Below are positions 1 to 9,493 of a stretch of 64,000 bases of DNA, piece after piece. Both the position numbers and the translations under genes were made by a program. Position 1 is the first letter of the stretch; each line of letters begins with the position of its first letter. Source of the DNA: CAVTJX01 sp963735175 (GTDB lineage Bacteria > Electryoneota > RPQS01); contig CAVTJX010000015.1 of NCBI GenBank assembly GCA_963735175.1, positions 1 to 64,000 of the forward strand, read 5' to 3'. The notes beneath the pieces are model-generated. The model saw only the letters and a program-made list of their open reading frames with translations. It was not told where the DNA came from and did no database searches.

Positions 1-639
1 GTGCCCGTCATCCGCACGCGGCTCAAGACCGCCGAGTTCTACCGCCGCCTCAAGCCGTTTCTCGACGACGCCTTCGCGCCGCGCACCACGGTCCACGGCT
101 CGCTGGCGGACGTGTTCGGCGTGGGGCTGCTGTTTCGGGGACGCTCGGGGATCGGCAAGAGCGAGTGCGTGCTCGATCTGGTCGAGCGCGGGCACCGGCT
201 GGTGGCGGACGACGTCGTCCACATCACGCGGCGTGGTCACGATGTGCTGATCGGCCGGGGACACGAGATTTCCCGGCACTTCATGGAAATCCGCGGCGTG
301 GGACTGATCGACATCAACGCGTTGTTCGGGATTCGCTCCGTGCGCCAGCAGAAGCGCATCGAAGTGGTCGTGCAGCTCGAGGACTGGGACAACACCCGTG
401 AATACGACCGCACCGGGCTCGATCAGCAGCGCGCCGAGCTGCTGGATGTGTCGGTCCCGCTGGTCAGGTCTCCCCTGAATCCGGGGAAGAACCTCACCGT
501 GATCTGCGAAGTCGTCGCGATGAATCACCTGCTGCGCTACAGCGGCGTCGATTCCGCCGCGTCGTTCAACGAGCGGCTGATCGGGCGCATGCGTGAGAAA
601 GGCGAAGTGCAGCAGTACCTCGAGGAAGACTATGAGTGA
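1..639 (+). CDS. hprK: HPr kinase/phosphorylase, 5' end outside window
   Basis: HprK phosphorylates and dephosphorylates the Ser of HPr-type proteins and links carbon supply to transport or regulation. Seen: the P-loop GRSGIGKSE near residue 47, the family signature around HFMEIRGVGLIDI near residue 95, and the C-terminal PLNPGKN loop. The visible 212 residues are about two thirds of the usual ~310, and the reading frame is open at base 1, so the N-terminal domain is probably cut by the window edge rather than lost. The stop overlaps the EIIA start by 8 bases, so it is cotranscribed with a mannose-type PTS. This piece is more GC-rich than what follows position 1582. Confidence 0.9.
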   Translation: MPVIRTRLKTAEFYRRLKPFLDDAFAPRTTVHGSLADVFGVGLLFRGRSGIGKSECVLDLVERGHRLVADDVVHITRRGHDVLIGRGHEISRHFMEIRGVGLIDINALFGIRSVRQQKRIEVVVQLEDWDNTREYDRTGLDQQRAELLDVSVPLVRSPLNPGKNLTVICEVVAMNHLLRYSGVDSAASFNERLIGRMREKGEVQQYLEEDYE

Positions 640-1001
640 GCTGCGCGGCGTCATCGTGTCGCACGCGGCCGTCGCCCAGGCGCTCGTCGCAGCGGTGCGC
701 GCGATCACGGGGATCGACGACGCGCTCACGCCGGTGTCCAAGAAGGGTGCGGCACGGAGGCCCTCGCGGAGCGGCTGCGCGAGGCGGTGGGAATCGGGAC
801 CGGCGGTGCTGTTCGTGGATCTGCCGGGCGGCTCCTGCATCGAGCAGCTCGACGCGCTACGCCAGGCAGCACGCCGACATCGCCGTCGTCACCGGCGTCA
901 ACCTCGCGATGCTGGTGGATTTCGTGTTCCACCGGTCGCTTCGCTCGACGAAGCCGCCGCCGGGCGGCGATGCGGGCGGGAAGGCGATCCGGGTACCCTG
1001 A
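632..1001 (+). CDS. PTS mannose/sorbose-type EIIA component, frame-broken
   Basis: EIIA of the mannose-family phosphotransferase system carries phosphate on a His near its N-terminus; here VIVSHAAVAQAL contains the candidate His. The fold can be followed only by changing frame: the N-terminus is in one frame, a middle piece (PAVLFVDLPGGSC) is recovered after a break near 750, and a further break near 865 gives HADIAVVTGVNLAMLVDF, which runs to the stop at 999-1001. The stop overlaps the EIIB start as TGATG. Length, order and overlaps are normal for the family, so the breaks look like sequence errors. Without phosphosugar-specific residues the substrate cannot be named; proteobacterial and Gemmatimonadota-like systems of this layout can be regulatory. 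Confidence 0.7.
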
Positions 1002-1477
1002 TGCCGATCGTGCTCTATCGGGTGGACGACCGACTGGTGCACGGCCAGGTCGTGGTCGGGTGGGGTCGACCGCTGGGGGTCGAGTTCATCGTCCTGGTGG
1101 ACGAGGGCGTCTCGGCGAGCCCGTGGGAGCAGGACCTCTACCGGATGGCGGTGCCGCCCGAGATCGAGATCCGCTTCGCGACGGTCGCCGAAGCGTCGGC
1201 CGAGCTGGCCGCGTGGCAGGCGGCGGAACGGCGCAGTCTCATCCTCACCGGCGACCTGGAGACGATGGCGGCGCTCCATCAGGCCAACCCGCTGGTGGTA
1301 CATCGCATCAACCTCGGCGGGGTGCACCACCGGCCGGGACGGCGCGAGCGGCTGCCGTATCTCTACCTCACCGACGAGGAGCTCCGCGGCCTGGTCGTGT
1401 TGTCGGCGGCGGGCGCCGAGATCACCGCGCAGGACCTGCCTACGTCGGCGGCCGTGCCGCTCCGGGCCCTGACATGA
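1001..1477 (+). CDS. PTS mannose/sorbose-type EIIB component
   Basis: EIIB accepts phosphate from EIIA on a His and passes it to the sugar entering through EIIC/EIID. Seen: intact 158-residue protein beginning MPIVLYRVDDRLVHGQV, in which RLVHGQV is the conserved active-site His loop of the mannose/sorbose family, followed by the expected LVDEGVSASPWEQ and RINLGGVHH segments. It starts within the EIIA stop codon and its own stop overlaps the EIIC start (ATGA), so translation is probably coupled. It is the only undisturbed PTS gene in the cluster. Confidence 0.88.
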   Translation: MPIVLYRVDDRLVHGQVVVGWGRPLGVEFIVLVDEGVSASPWEQDLYRMAVPPEIEIRFATVAEASAELAAWQAAERRSLILTGDLETMAALHQANPLVVHRINLGGVHHRPGRRERLPYLYLTDEELRGLVVLSAAGAEITAQDLPTSAAVPLRALT

Positions 1478-1581
1478 GCGAGCTTGCGCCGCATACGCTG
1501 CTGCTGCTCCTGGCCTGGGGCACGGTGGTGGCGCTCGACCTCGTGAGCGTGCCGCAGGCCATGCTGTCGCGGCCGCTGGTG
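1474..1581 (+). CDS. PTS EIIC N-terminal fragment, cut at junction
   Basis: The membrane channel subunit of the mannose-type PTS begins here, overlapping the EIIB stop by four bases. Only about 36 codons are present: a hydrophobic first segment and the family-typical DLVSVPQAMLSRPLV. Immediately after that motif (about 1579-1584) homology ends, and the sequence continues as the antisense of a biotin carboxylase. EIIC proteins are normally about 250 residues with several membrane spans, so this is a truncated gene at a join, not a short functional gene. Confidence 0.75.
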
Positions 1582-2475
1582 GACGGGATGCTCCACCTGC
1601 AAACGCGCGTTGACCTCAAGAAAGTAGAAGTCGCGGTCGGCGTGAAGGAATTCCACCGTCCCCGCGTTGACATAACCTGCCGCGCTCACCACTTTCACCG
1701 CCGCCTCGCCCATCCGCCGCCGCAATTCCGGCGTCGGCGCTACGAAGGGCGACTCCTCGATAATCTTCTGGTGGCGGCGCTGCACCGAGCGCTCGCGTTC
1801 GCCCAAGTGGACGGCGTGGCCGTGCGCGTCACAGAAAATCTGAAACTCGATGTGCCGCGGGCCAGGCGCGAGATCTTCAAGATACACCGTCGAAATCGCC
1901 GAAAGCTGAACCCGCCTCGCGCATCGCGCCTTCCACGGCCTGCTGCAATTCCGCGGGATCATGCACCACGCGCATGCCCTTGCCGCCGCCCCCGGCCGCC
2001 GCTTGATCAGCACGGGGTAGCCAATGCGCTCGGCGGCTTGCGCGATCACCGCCGGATCCAGCGTGTCAAATATCGTCCCGGCGTCACCGGCACACCGGCC
2101 TGCTGCGCCAACACGCGCGATTCGATCTTATTCCCAGCAATCCCATCGCGCGCGGCGGCGGTCCGATAAACACCAGCCCGGCCTCCCCCACGGCCTCGGC
2201 AAAGCGCGGGTTTTCGAGGAAGGAATCCGTAGCCGGGGTGAATCGCCTCAGCGCCCGTGTCCTTTGCCGCTCGAATGATCTTTGCAATGTTCAGGTAGCT
2301 CTCGGCAGGCTGCGGCGGTCCGATACACACGGCCTCGTCGGCCAGTTCCACGTGCCGCGTCCCGGCGTCCACATCGCTGTAAACGGCGACAGTGCGGATT
2401 CCCAGTTCGCGCGCCGTGCGCATCACGCGGACGGCAATTTCCCCGCGGTTGGCAATGAGAGATCTTGTGGAACAT
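1582..2475 (-). CDS. Acyl-CoA carboxylase biotin carboxylase subunit, truncated and frame-broken
   Basis: The biotin carboxylase subunit uses ATP and bicarbonate to carboxylate biotin. Seen on the minus strand: start at 2475 (MFHKI..., then a one-base insertion near 2460 before the IANRGEIAVRV equivalent), RTVAVYSDVDA, the AIHPGYGFL loop, the ATP-grasp part with HIEFQIFCDAHGHAVHLGER, and the catalytic FLEVNARLQVEHPV. Homology stops directly after that motif at about 1582, where the PTS EIIC fragment begins. The last part of the biotin carboxylase domain and the biotin carrier domain are missing. Its start overlaps the enoyl-CoA hydratase stop (TGATG). Together with the upstream carboxyltransferase it would form methylcrotonyl-CoA carboxylase (leucine degradation). 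Confidence 0.8.
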
Positions 2476-3282
2476 CAGTGTCCGGTTATTTCAGCCACGC
2501 GGGCTTCCGCTTTTCCAGAAATGCCGCCATGCCTTCCCGTCCCTCCGCAGAAGACTCGCTGCTCCGCAATCCGCCGCGTCGTCAGTTCGCGCGCTTCGTC
2601 AAGCGGCAGCGCCATCACTTCGTCCACCAGCCGCTTCGCGTTCCGTACGGCCTGCGGACTGTTCTTCAGCAGCGCCTCCGTGTACTCCACCACCGCGTCG
2701 TCCAGCGCGTCCGCCCGCGCCACGCAACTGGCGAAACCGATTTCATACGCGCGCCGGGCTCCCAGCGGCATCGCCGTTAAAAACAATTCGCGCGCGCGGC
2801 CCACGCCGATCTTGCGGATCACGAACGGCGAGATCATCGCCGGGATCAGTCCGATGCGCACCTCGCTGCAAGCCAGCGCCGCGTTTTCTTCCATCACTAC
2901 GATATCGCAGCAGGCCACCAGCCCTGCGCCGCCGCCAAAAGCGTTCCCTTGCACCCGCGCGATCGTCGGACAGGGAAAGCTGTACAGCGTTTGCGAAAGG
3001 TCGAATGCCTTGTGCGCGTCGCGCAGGTTTTCCTCGGGTGACGCGCTCTGCTGGCTCTGCATCCAGTGAAAGTCCGCGCCTGCGCAAAAGGTTTCGCCGT
3101 CCGCCGTCAGCACCAGCACGCGCACGGTCTCGCGTTGCGCCAACTCCGTCAGCGCCGCCGTCGAGTTCGGCGATCAGTTCGGCGTTCAGCGCATTGCGCA
3201 CCTCGGGCCGCGCCAGCGTCACCACCGGCAGTTCCGGCGGCCCGCTGATACGCACGTAGCGGCGGGTTTCAGTAGTCTCCAT
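2475..3282 (-). CDS. liuC: Enoyl-CoA hydratase family, probable methylglutaconyl-CoA hydratase
   Basis: Crotonase-fold enzyme. In leucine degradation this step hydrates 3-methylglutaconyl-CoA. Seen: substrate loop ETFCAGADFHWM, the oxyanion-hole segment GNAFGGGAGLVACCDI and SEVRIGLIPAMISPFVIRKIG, a combination very close to the AtuE/LiuC subfamily. The N-terminus (METTETRRYVRI..., start 3282) is in another frame and joins by a single-base break near 3150. It lies between the carboxyltransferase and the biotin carboxylase genes, as in liu/mcc operons, which supports the specific function; sequence alone would allow a general enoyl-CoA hydratase. Confidence 0.82.
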
Positions 3283-3740
3283 CGAAGCGTCACCCGTCGG
3301 CGCGCGTGTTGCATCAGCGCATTCTGCAGGCGTTCCGGCTCGCGGCTGCCGATCAGGTACGTGGTGTTACCGGCGCGCACTTTAACGCCGCGTCCCAGAT
3401 GCGCGTTGTACACCCACATGCCGCCAATGCCGTGAATCCCGATGCCGTACCAGAATTTTATCGTTTCGATTTCGCCCACCGCCACTTCGGTCAGCGCCAA
3501 ACGCTTCCGCCAGAAGGGAAAACCAAACCGCAATTCGGATACGGTAACAATGGTTATCATCCGCGAAAACCCGAACGCCGCCAACAACCCGGCAAGCGGC
3601 GTGATCGACAAGCCGATCACGTCGGATTGGCGCAGCTCTTTCTGTTGAAGCGTGCCGACGAACGCGACAGCCACCGCGAGCAGTATCAGTAACGGAACCC
3701 AGCGAATCGCCTGCCGCTCTTCAAAAACGGGAGTGTCCAT
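3219..3740 (-). CDS. Small membrane protein inside the leucine-degradation operon
   Basis: Unrecognised protein of about 150-174 residues, starting four bases after the carboxyltransferase stop. It has two hydrophobic segments near residues 13-30 and 42-62, followed by a soluble C-terminal half (LRFGFPFWRKRLALTEV ... GGMWVYNAHLGRGVKV) that resembles bacterial PH-like domains in spacing of beta-strands. The frame runs 64 bases into the hydratase gene; a one-base shift would end it at a TGA about 15 bases before the hydratase start, which fits the error pattern of the window. Its place between carboxylase subunits is unusual. No function can be assigned. Confidence 0.6.
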   Translation of the reverse strand: MDTPVFEERQAIRWVPLLILLAVAVAFVGTLQQKELRQSDVIGLSITPLAGLLAAFGFSRMITIVTVSELRFGFPFWRKRLALTEVAVGEIETIKFWYGIGIHGIGGMWVYNAHLGRGVKVRAGNTTYLIGSREPERLQNALMQHARRRVTLRWRLLKPAATCVSAGRRNCRW

Positions 3741-3744
3741 GGCG

Positions 3745-5352
3745 TTACATCCGGTAAACACCGGGCCGGTAATCCGGCACGGGGCGATTGGCCGCCATCG
3801 CGATTCCCAATGCGATCGCCTGCCGCGTATCAACGGGATCGAGAATGCCGTCATCCCACATCCGTGCCGTGGAAAAATACGGGCTGCCTTCATGCTCGTA
3901 TTTTTCCAGCACCGGCTGGCGGATCGCGTCGGCCTCGGCGGCGGAGAGTTCCTTCCCCTGCGCGCGGAGCTGCTCTTCCTTCACCTGCACCAGCACGCCC
4001 GACGCCTGCTCGCCGCCCATCACGCTGATGCGCGCGTTCGGCCACATCCACAGCAGGCGCGGCGAATAGCCCCGGCCGCACATCGCGTAGTTGCCCGCGC
4101 CGTAGGAACCGCCCACTACCGCCGTGAACTTTGGCACGTCGGCGCAGGCCACGGCGTGTACCATCTTCGCGCCGTCGCTGGCGATCGCCCCATGCTCGTA
4201 CTGCTTGCCGACGATGAAGCCGGTGATGTTCTGCAAAAAGACAGCGGGACCTTGCGCGTGGCGCAAAGTTCGATGAAATGCGCGCCTTTCTTGGCCGACT
4301 CGCCGAAGAGCACGCCGTTGTTGCCGATGATCCCCACCAGGTAGCCGTGAATCCGCGCAAAGCCGCACACCAGCGTCACGCCGTAGCGCGCCTTGAATTC
4401 CTGAAAGCGCGACCCGTCCACCATCCGCGCGATCACCTCGCGCACGTCGTAGGGCTCGCGCAGATTCGCCGGCACTACGCCGTACAGTTCCGCCGGATCG
4501 TACGCCGGATCTTCCGGCGCTTCGCGATCGAATTCATGTTTCGGCTCGTGCCCAGCGCCTCGACGATCGAACGCGTGATCGCCAGCGCGTGCTCGTCGTT
4601 GTTGGCGAAGTGGTCGGCCACGCCCGAAATTCGCGTGTGCACGTCCGCCCCGCCCAATTCCTCGGCGGTCACTTCTACCCCCGTTGCGGCCTTCACCAGC
4701 GGTGGCCCGCCGATGAAGATCGTGCCTACGCCCTTTACGATCACCGTTTCGTCCGACATCGCCGGCACGTACGCCCCGCCCGCCGTGCAGCTCCCCATCA
4801 CCACCGCGATCTGCGGCAGCCGCTCGGCGCTGAGCCGCGCCTGATTATAGAATATGCGTCCGAAATGCTCCTTGTCCGGAAACGTCCCGGCCTGTTCCGG
4901 CAGAAGATCCCGCCCGAATCCACGAGGTAGATGCAGGGCAGGCGATTCTCCATGGCAATCTCCTGCGCGCGCAGGTGCTTCTTGATTGTCATCGGAAAAT
5001 ATGTGCCACCCTTCACCGTCGCGTCATTAGCCACCACCAGCACCTCGCGCCCATGCACGACGCCGACGCCGGTCACCATTCCCGCCGACGGCGCCTCGCC
5101 GCCGTACATGCCGTGCGCGGCCAAGGGCGAGAACTCGAGAAACGGCGTATCAGGATCGAACAGCTTCTCCAGCCGCTGCCGTACCGGCAGTTTGCCGCGC
5201 TCGATATGCCGCTCGATCGCCTGCCGCGGACCGCCCGCCGGATCCAAACCGCTCAGGTGCCCGCGCAGACCATCCACGAGCGCCCGCATCGCCTGGGCGT
5301 TAGCTTGAAATTCCGGATCCGCTGGCCGGATGCTCGATTGAATTTTCTGCAC
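3745..5352 (-). CDS. liuB: Acyl-CoA carboxylase beta subunit, probable methylcrotonyl-CoA carboxylase
   Basis: The carboxyltransferase moves CO2 from biotin to the acyl-CoA (3-methylcrotonyl-CoA in leucine breakdown). Seen: full family length (~535 residues), N-terminal RQAIERHIERGKLPVRQRL, central PQIAVVMGSCTAGGAYVPAM oxyanion region, GFARIHGYLVGIIGNNGVLF and C-terminal VGGSYGAGNYAMCGRGYSP with ARISVMGGEQASGVL, all typical of MCC-beta/geranyl-type subunits rather than propionyl types. Frame breaks near 4920, 4560 and 4245 interrupt it but the remaining order is complete. It heads an operon with a small membrane gene, the hydratase and the biotin carboxylase. Confidence 0.85.
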
Positions 5353-5388
5353 GAACCCTCAGAATAGGTGAGGAGAATGGTGATTCGA

Positions 5389-6254
5389 CTATTGTCCGCG
5401 CGGTGGCGGCGGCACATAGAATCGCGGTCGCGCGTCGCTGCCGTGGTCGGTCAGCGTCAGCGCCTTATCGCCGTATCCCAGGCGTACGAGGCCCAATGGC
5501 TTCACGTCCGCGTTACGATACAGGATGACTTCCGCGCCGCCTGCGCCGGAGCCGCGGAATTTATCTGTGTCAAAAGTTCCGAAATAAATGTCCAAAGATT
5601 CGGTGCCCGCCTCCGCGGGACGGTCCACCGCGTCGTAATCCACTTGCTCCGTCCCCGCCTCAAGCTCCAACGTCTGCAATTCGCCCCGGTCGACCCGGTA
5701 CAGTGCGCGAAAAATCTTGGTTCCTTCTGCGCTCGTCCCAACGGTCAGGTCGTACTCAATAATCTCCGGATCGCTCTCCATCGTCTCGTAGAACATCTGC
5801 AGCCACTCGGCGTCCTTGCCAAGCCATTCCGTCGGTCCCAGGTAGTAAACGCCCATCCGCGCCAGCACCGGCCCGTACGACCCCACGGCCTCATCCCAGG
5901 CCGTAAGTTGGTAGCGCGTGTACGCGCCGATGTGCATCGCGTCCAGCCTGCCGCGATACACAAGCCGGCGCATCCACTGGTGCGCCTGCGCGATCAAGAC
6001 CTTTGGATTCGCCGCCTCCGACGCTTCTTCCGCCGCCGGGGATCGACGCAGTTTCTGCAGCGAATCAGCGGCTTCGGCATTCGTCAATTCCGCGCTGAGT
6101 CCGCCGCCTGCGCGGTCGAATCGCCCGTCACCGCATTTGACGAATCGACGATATCTTCCTTGCCAAGCAGAAAATCATACTGTGCGAAAGCCGCCGGTAT
6201 CGCGAAACCCAACACGAAGACGAGCAGCGCGGCCAGTGAGCAAATCCGCTTCAT
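5389..6254 (-). CDS. Secreted protein of unknown function, frame-broken
   Basis: The first ATG with a signal peptide is at 6254 (MKRICSLAALLVFVLG... AAFAQ, a good signal peptidase I site). The mature part starts YDFLLGKEDIVD and continues, after a break near 6090, as about 230 residues rich in charged and aromatic positions (MRRLVYRGRLDAMHIGAYTR, EWLQMFYETMESDPEII). No known domain was recognised; the layout, a signal peptide plus a helical region followed by beta-rich repeats of 15-20 residues, is similar to outer-membrane-associated proteins of FCB-type bacteria. The stop is 37 bases before the carboxyltransferase start. It could be read as two genes, but the second would need an internal TTG start. 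Confidence 0.55.
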
Positions 6255-6271
6255 GATGAAAAGTTCCTTCC

Positions 6272-7063
6272 TTACCAAACCGATTGCACCCGGCCGCCGT
6301 CGATACACAACGTCTGCCCGGTGATGTACGAGGCGCGCGGTGAAAGCAGAAACGCGCAGAACGCCGGAAACTCGTCAATCGACCCCAGCCGCTTCATGGG
6401 TATCTCTTCCTCGGACGCGGCCCGCACTTCGGCGATGCTCTTTCCCGTGCGCGCCGCCAGCGCGGCGTCCAGTTCCTGCGTGCGTTCGGTCAGAATTCGT
6501 CCCGGCGCCACATTATTGACGCGCACGTTCTTGTCGGCGACTTCATTCGCCAAGTAGCGCAGGTAGCCCACGACCGCAGGCCGCAGCGCGTTCGAGGTCG
6601 TCAAATTGACAATCGGCTGTTTCACCGTCGTCGAGGTGATCGCCAGCACGGATCCGCCGCCCTGCATGATCATCTGCGGCACGATCAACCGGCACAGCCG
6701 TACGACCGAGAGAAACACCGATTCAAACGCCCCCTGCCATTTCTCGTCCGTAATCGCCAGCGGCGGCCCGGCTGGCGGCCCGCCTGCGTTGGTCACAAAT
6801 CCATCGAGCTTGCCGAAGGCAGAATACGTTTCGCGCACGAGTTCCGTAATGTCCTCCGCGCGCGTCAGGTCCGCTACCGATGTCTGGAAATTTTCCAATT
6901 GCTCGGCCCACAGCCGTTCCGCCGCGTCCGCCAGATTCTTCGCACTCGAACTCGCGAGCATCACTCGCGCGCCCTCGCGCAGCAATTCCCGCGCGATGGA
7001 AAAGCCCAGTCCCTTCGAAGCCGCGGTGACAAGGTAGCTCCGTCCCTTAAGTTCGAGATTCAA
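6272..7063 (-). CDS. Short-chain dehydrogenase-like protein lacking the usual Tyr-x3-Lys
   Basis: Rossmann-fold protein of 263 residues with the full SDR layout: nucleotide loop TAASKGLGFSIA (first Gly of TGxxxGxG is Ala), NAGG near residue 95, VRVNNVAPGRI and C-terminal YITGQTLCIDGG. The segment where Tyr-x3-Lys is expected reads VNLTTSNALRPAVVGYLRYL, so the canonical catalytic pair is absent, as in a known divergent group of SDRs often labelled 3-oxoacyl-ACP reductase. It probably binds NAD(P), but its reaction cannot be given. Its start overlaps the stop of the upstream secreted gene (ATGA). Confidence 0.8.
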   Translation of the reverse strand: MNLELKGRSYLVTAASKGLGFSIARELLREGARVMLASSSAKNLADAAERLWAEQLENFQTSVADLTRAEDITELVRETYSAFGKLDGFVTNAGGPPAGPPLAITDEKWQGAFESVFLSVVRLCRLIVPQMIMQGGGSVLAITSTTVKQPIVNLTTSNALRPAVVGYLRYLANEVADKNVRVNNVAPGRILTERTQELDAALAARTGKSIAEVRAASEEEIPMKRLGSIDEFPAFCAFLLSPRASYITGQTLCIDGGRVQSVW

Positions 7064-7573
7064 AACGTCGCCTTCGTGGTGACTTTGATCAGCATAGCGC
7101 TCGGCTTCCCGGCCTGCACCGTCACGGCGCCTTGAATGCCTTCGCCGTTCCAGCCGTTGAAATACCAGGAGCTGTCTTCTTCAACGAACACGCTGTACAC
7201 TCCCGGCCGCACCGGCAGGAAAAACCGGCCGCTGGAATCCGTTACGGTCTCCGCGATCATCCGCGTCGGCACACTGTCGCGCCGCGCGCTCGCCAGACCG
7301 CCCGCTGTCGTCACAGGTTCATAGGCCCGCACACGCCGCTGGGCGCCGGGCAAAATTTTGCCGCGTGGGTGCTGCGGATCCACCGGTGGCATGAAGTTGC
7401 CTTCCCAAATCTCCACCGTGCCGTGAATTCCTTCCGCCGTGGTATCGATCACCGTCGCCGGATTCGAGATCGTCGCCGTGTGCCGTTCCGGCGCCTCCTT
7501 GCGCCCCATGCCCAGCGCCAGCGCCGCCACCGCCAACAGCATCACGGGCAACCAAAATTTGCGAAGTCGTCAT
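7060..7573 (-). CDS. Secreted protein with carboxypeptidase-regulatory-like fold
   Basis: Exported protein of about 170 residues. The start at 7573 overlaps the recJ stop (ATGA); a one-base break near 7560 separates MTTS from the hydrophobic signal segment KFWLPVMLLAVAALALG. The C-terminal 60 residues (ETVTDSSGRFFLPVRPGVYSVF ... GAVTVQAGKPSAM) have the beta-sandwich pattern of carboxypeptidase regulatory-like/CNA-B-type domains, which bind or display rather than catalyse. The middle is proline- and arginine-rich. The partner is unknown. Confidence 0.6.
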
Positions 7574-9271
7574 CGCAGATCCTTTATTCGCAGTTGCACG
7601 GACTTGCGGCCGTTGTACTCGTTCTCCTCCACCGCGTAGACCATCTCAAAGGGCCGTCCGCCATGTGCCAGGCGGTTGATGTGCTGGCCCAAATTAAAGC
7701 CAATGGCCTCAAAGCTCACGCCCCCCTGCCCCGCGCGGAATTTCAAGTGGTTTGAGCCCACAATGCGTGGCACGTCCATTACGTCCAGCCCGCGCGAGAA
7801 AAAGTTCGGCCGGTTGTTCTTCGGCCCGAAGGGCGCGAACCGCTTCAGCAAGGCCACCACGTCCGGCGTGATCTTGTCGAGTGAGATCTCGCTCTCGATC
7901 TTGATCTTCGGGATCAGATCTTCCTCGGGAATCATCTCCTGGCAGACGGCTTCAAAGCGCCGCTTGAATTCGGGAATGTTTTCCGCGGCAATGGTTAATC
8001 CCGCCGCGTATTTATGCCCGCCAAATTGCAACAGCAGATCCTGACAGGCGCGCAACGCCTGGTAGATGTCGAACTTCGCGATCGCCCGTGCCGAACCTTT
8101 GCCCTGGCCGTTCTCGATGGTGATCATCACCGTCGGGCGGTAGTAGCGCTCGATCAGCCGCGAGGCCACGATTCCGATCACACCCGGATGCCAGCCCTCG
8201 CGCGACAACACGATCGAGCGTGCCGCCGAAGGATGGATCGCCGCGCTCTCGATTTCGGCCACGGCTTCTTCCAGCGTCGTGTTGTCAATGTCTTTGCGGC
8301 GCCGGTTTTCGTCCTCCAACACCATCGCGATTTCGCGCGAAGATTGCCGGTCGCGCGTCGTCAGCAGCCGCACGGCGCGTAGCGCGCTGCCCAGCCGGCC
8401 CACGGCGTTGATGCGCGGCGCGATGCCGAAGACGATATCGCCGACTTCGATCTTTCCCGCCTTGATGCAGGCGGTTTCGATCAGCGACGCCAGGCCCACC
8501 TCAGGCAGATTGTTGATTTTCTCGAGGCCTAGCTTCACGAACACGCGATTTTCATCCACCAGCGGCACGATGTCCGCCGCGCTGCCCAGGGCCACGAGGT
8601 CGAGATACTTTTCCGTGTACTCGGGCTCGAGCTTCAGCTTCTGGATGATCCCCTGCGCAATCTTGTAAGCCACGCCCACGCCCGAGAAGTTCCTTGAACG
8701 GATAGCCGCAGCCCTCGCGCTTGGGATCGCACACCGCCACGGCCACGGGAATCGCGTCCCCCGGTTCGTGGTGATCGGAGATAATCAGATCGATGCCCAG
8801 CGATGTGGCGATCTGGGATTCGCGGATCGAGGTGATGCCGCAATCCACGCTGACGATTAAGCTCGCCCCGCCGCGCTGCAGTTCCAGAATTCCGGTCTCG
8901 GAAATCCCGTAGCCCTCATTCTGCCGGTCCGGAATGTACGGAACGACGTCGCCGCCGAGGTCTTTGAGAAACAAGTAAAGCATGGACGCCGAGGTGATCC
9001 CATCGACGTCGTAGTCGCCGTAGATGGCAATCCGCTCGCGCTTTTCCAGTGCGCCGACGATCCGGTCCACCGCCTTGTCCATATCGAGCATCAGAAACGG
9101 GTCGTACAGATGGGCCGCTGTCGGATTAAAGAAGCGTTCCACCTGCTCCTTCGTGTCGATGCCGCGATTGATCAGGATACGGGCGATGGTATAGGGGATG
9201 GCGGTCTCTTGGCTTAGCTTCTCAATCTCCTCATGGGGCCGGCTGTCCACCAGTTCCCATTTTGATTGCAT
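7570..9271 (-). CDS. recJ: Single-stranded-DNA-specific 5'-3' exonuclease RecJ
   Basis: RecJ degrades single-stranded DNA 5' to 3' in recombination and mismatch or base-excision repair. Seen in order: IYGDYDVDGITSA (motif I), VSVDCGITSI (motif II), IISDHHEPGD (DHH motif III), LGSAADIVPL (motif IV), a GWHPGVIGIVASRL segment and the DHHA1 element FGGHKYAAGLTI; the C-terminal OB-like region ends KSVQLRIKDLR. The total of ~567 residues is the normal length. One extra base near 8690 splits it between GYPFKEL and GVGVAYKIA. It is transcribed with the downstream secreted gene. Confidence 0.93.
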
Positions 9272-9365
9272 GATTGGTCCTGTTTATTTCGTAACACAAA
9301 AATCTCCTTGAGTGGACTTCGCCGCAACAGCTCCCTGAGCCGGCGCGAAACCGAATAAATCTCAT

Positions 9366-9444
9366 GTAGGGACACGGCTTGCCGTGTCCTCTGTCGCCAA
9401 CCAACCTTTGATTGATCTCTTGTAGGGACATGGCACGCCATGTC
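9366..9444. repeat. Two short palindromic intergenic elements
   Basis: The 220-base space upstream of recJ holds two related units, each beginning GTAGGGACA. The first contains GACACGGC-TT-GCCGTGTC (9371-9388), the second GACATGGC-AC-GCCATGTC (9427-9444). The arms differ between the copies but stay complementary, so pairing rather than sequence is kept. Similar units occur elsewhere in this window. No promoter was recognised here. Confidence 0.75.
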
Positions 9445-9493
9445 CTCTTGTATTCATCGGTGAAGCAAAACCGCCCTCTTCACTTCATCCTTC

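Noticed and set aside
5368..6324. Long open frame on the plus strand opposite the secreted gene
   Set aside because: The minus strand has the signal peptide, third-codon GC bias and protein-like composition; the plus frame is Arg-rich and shadow-like.
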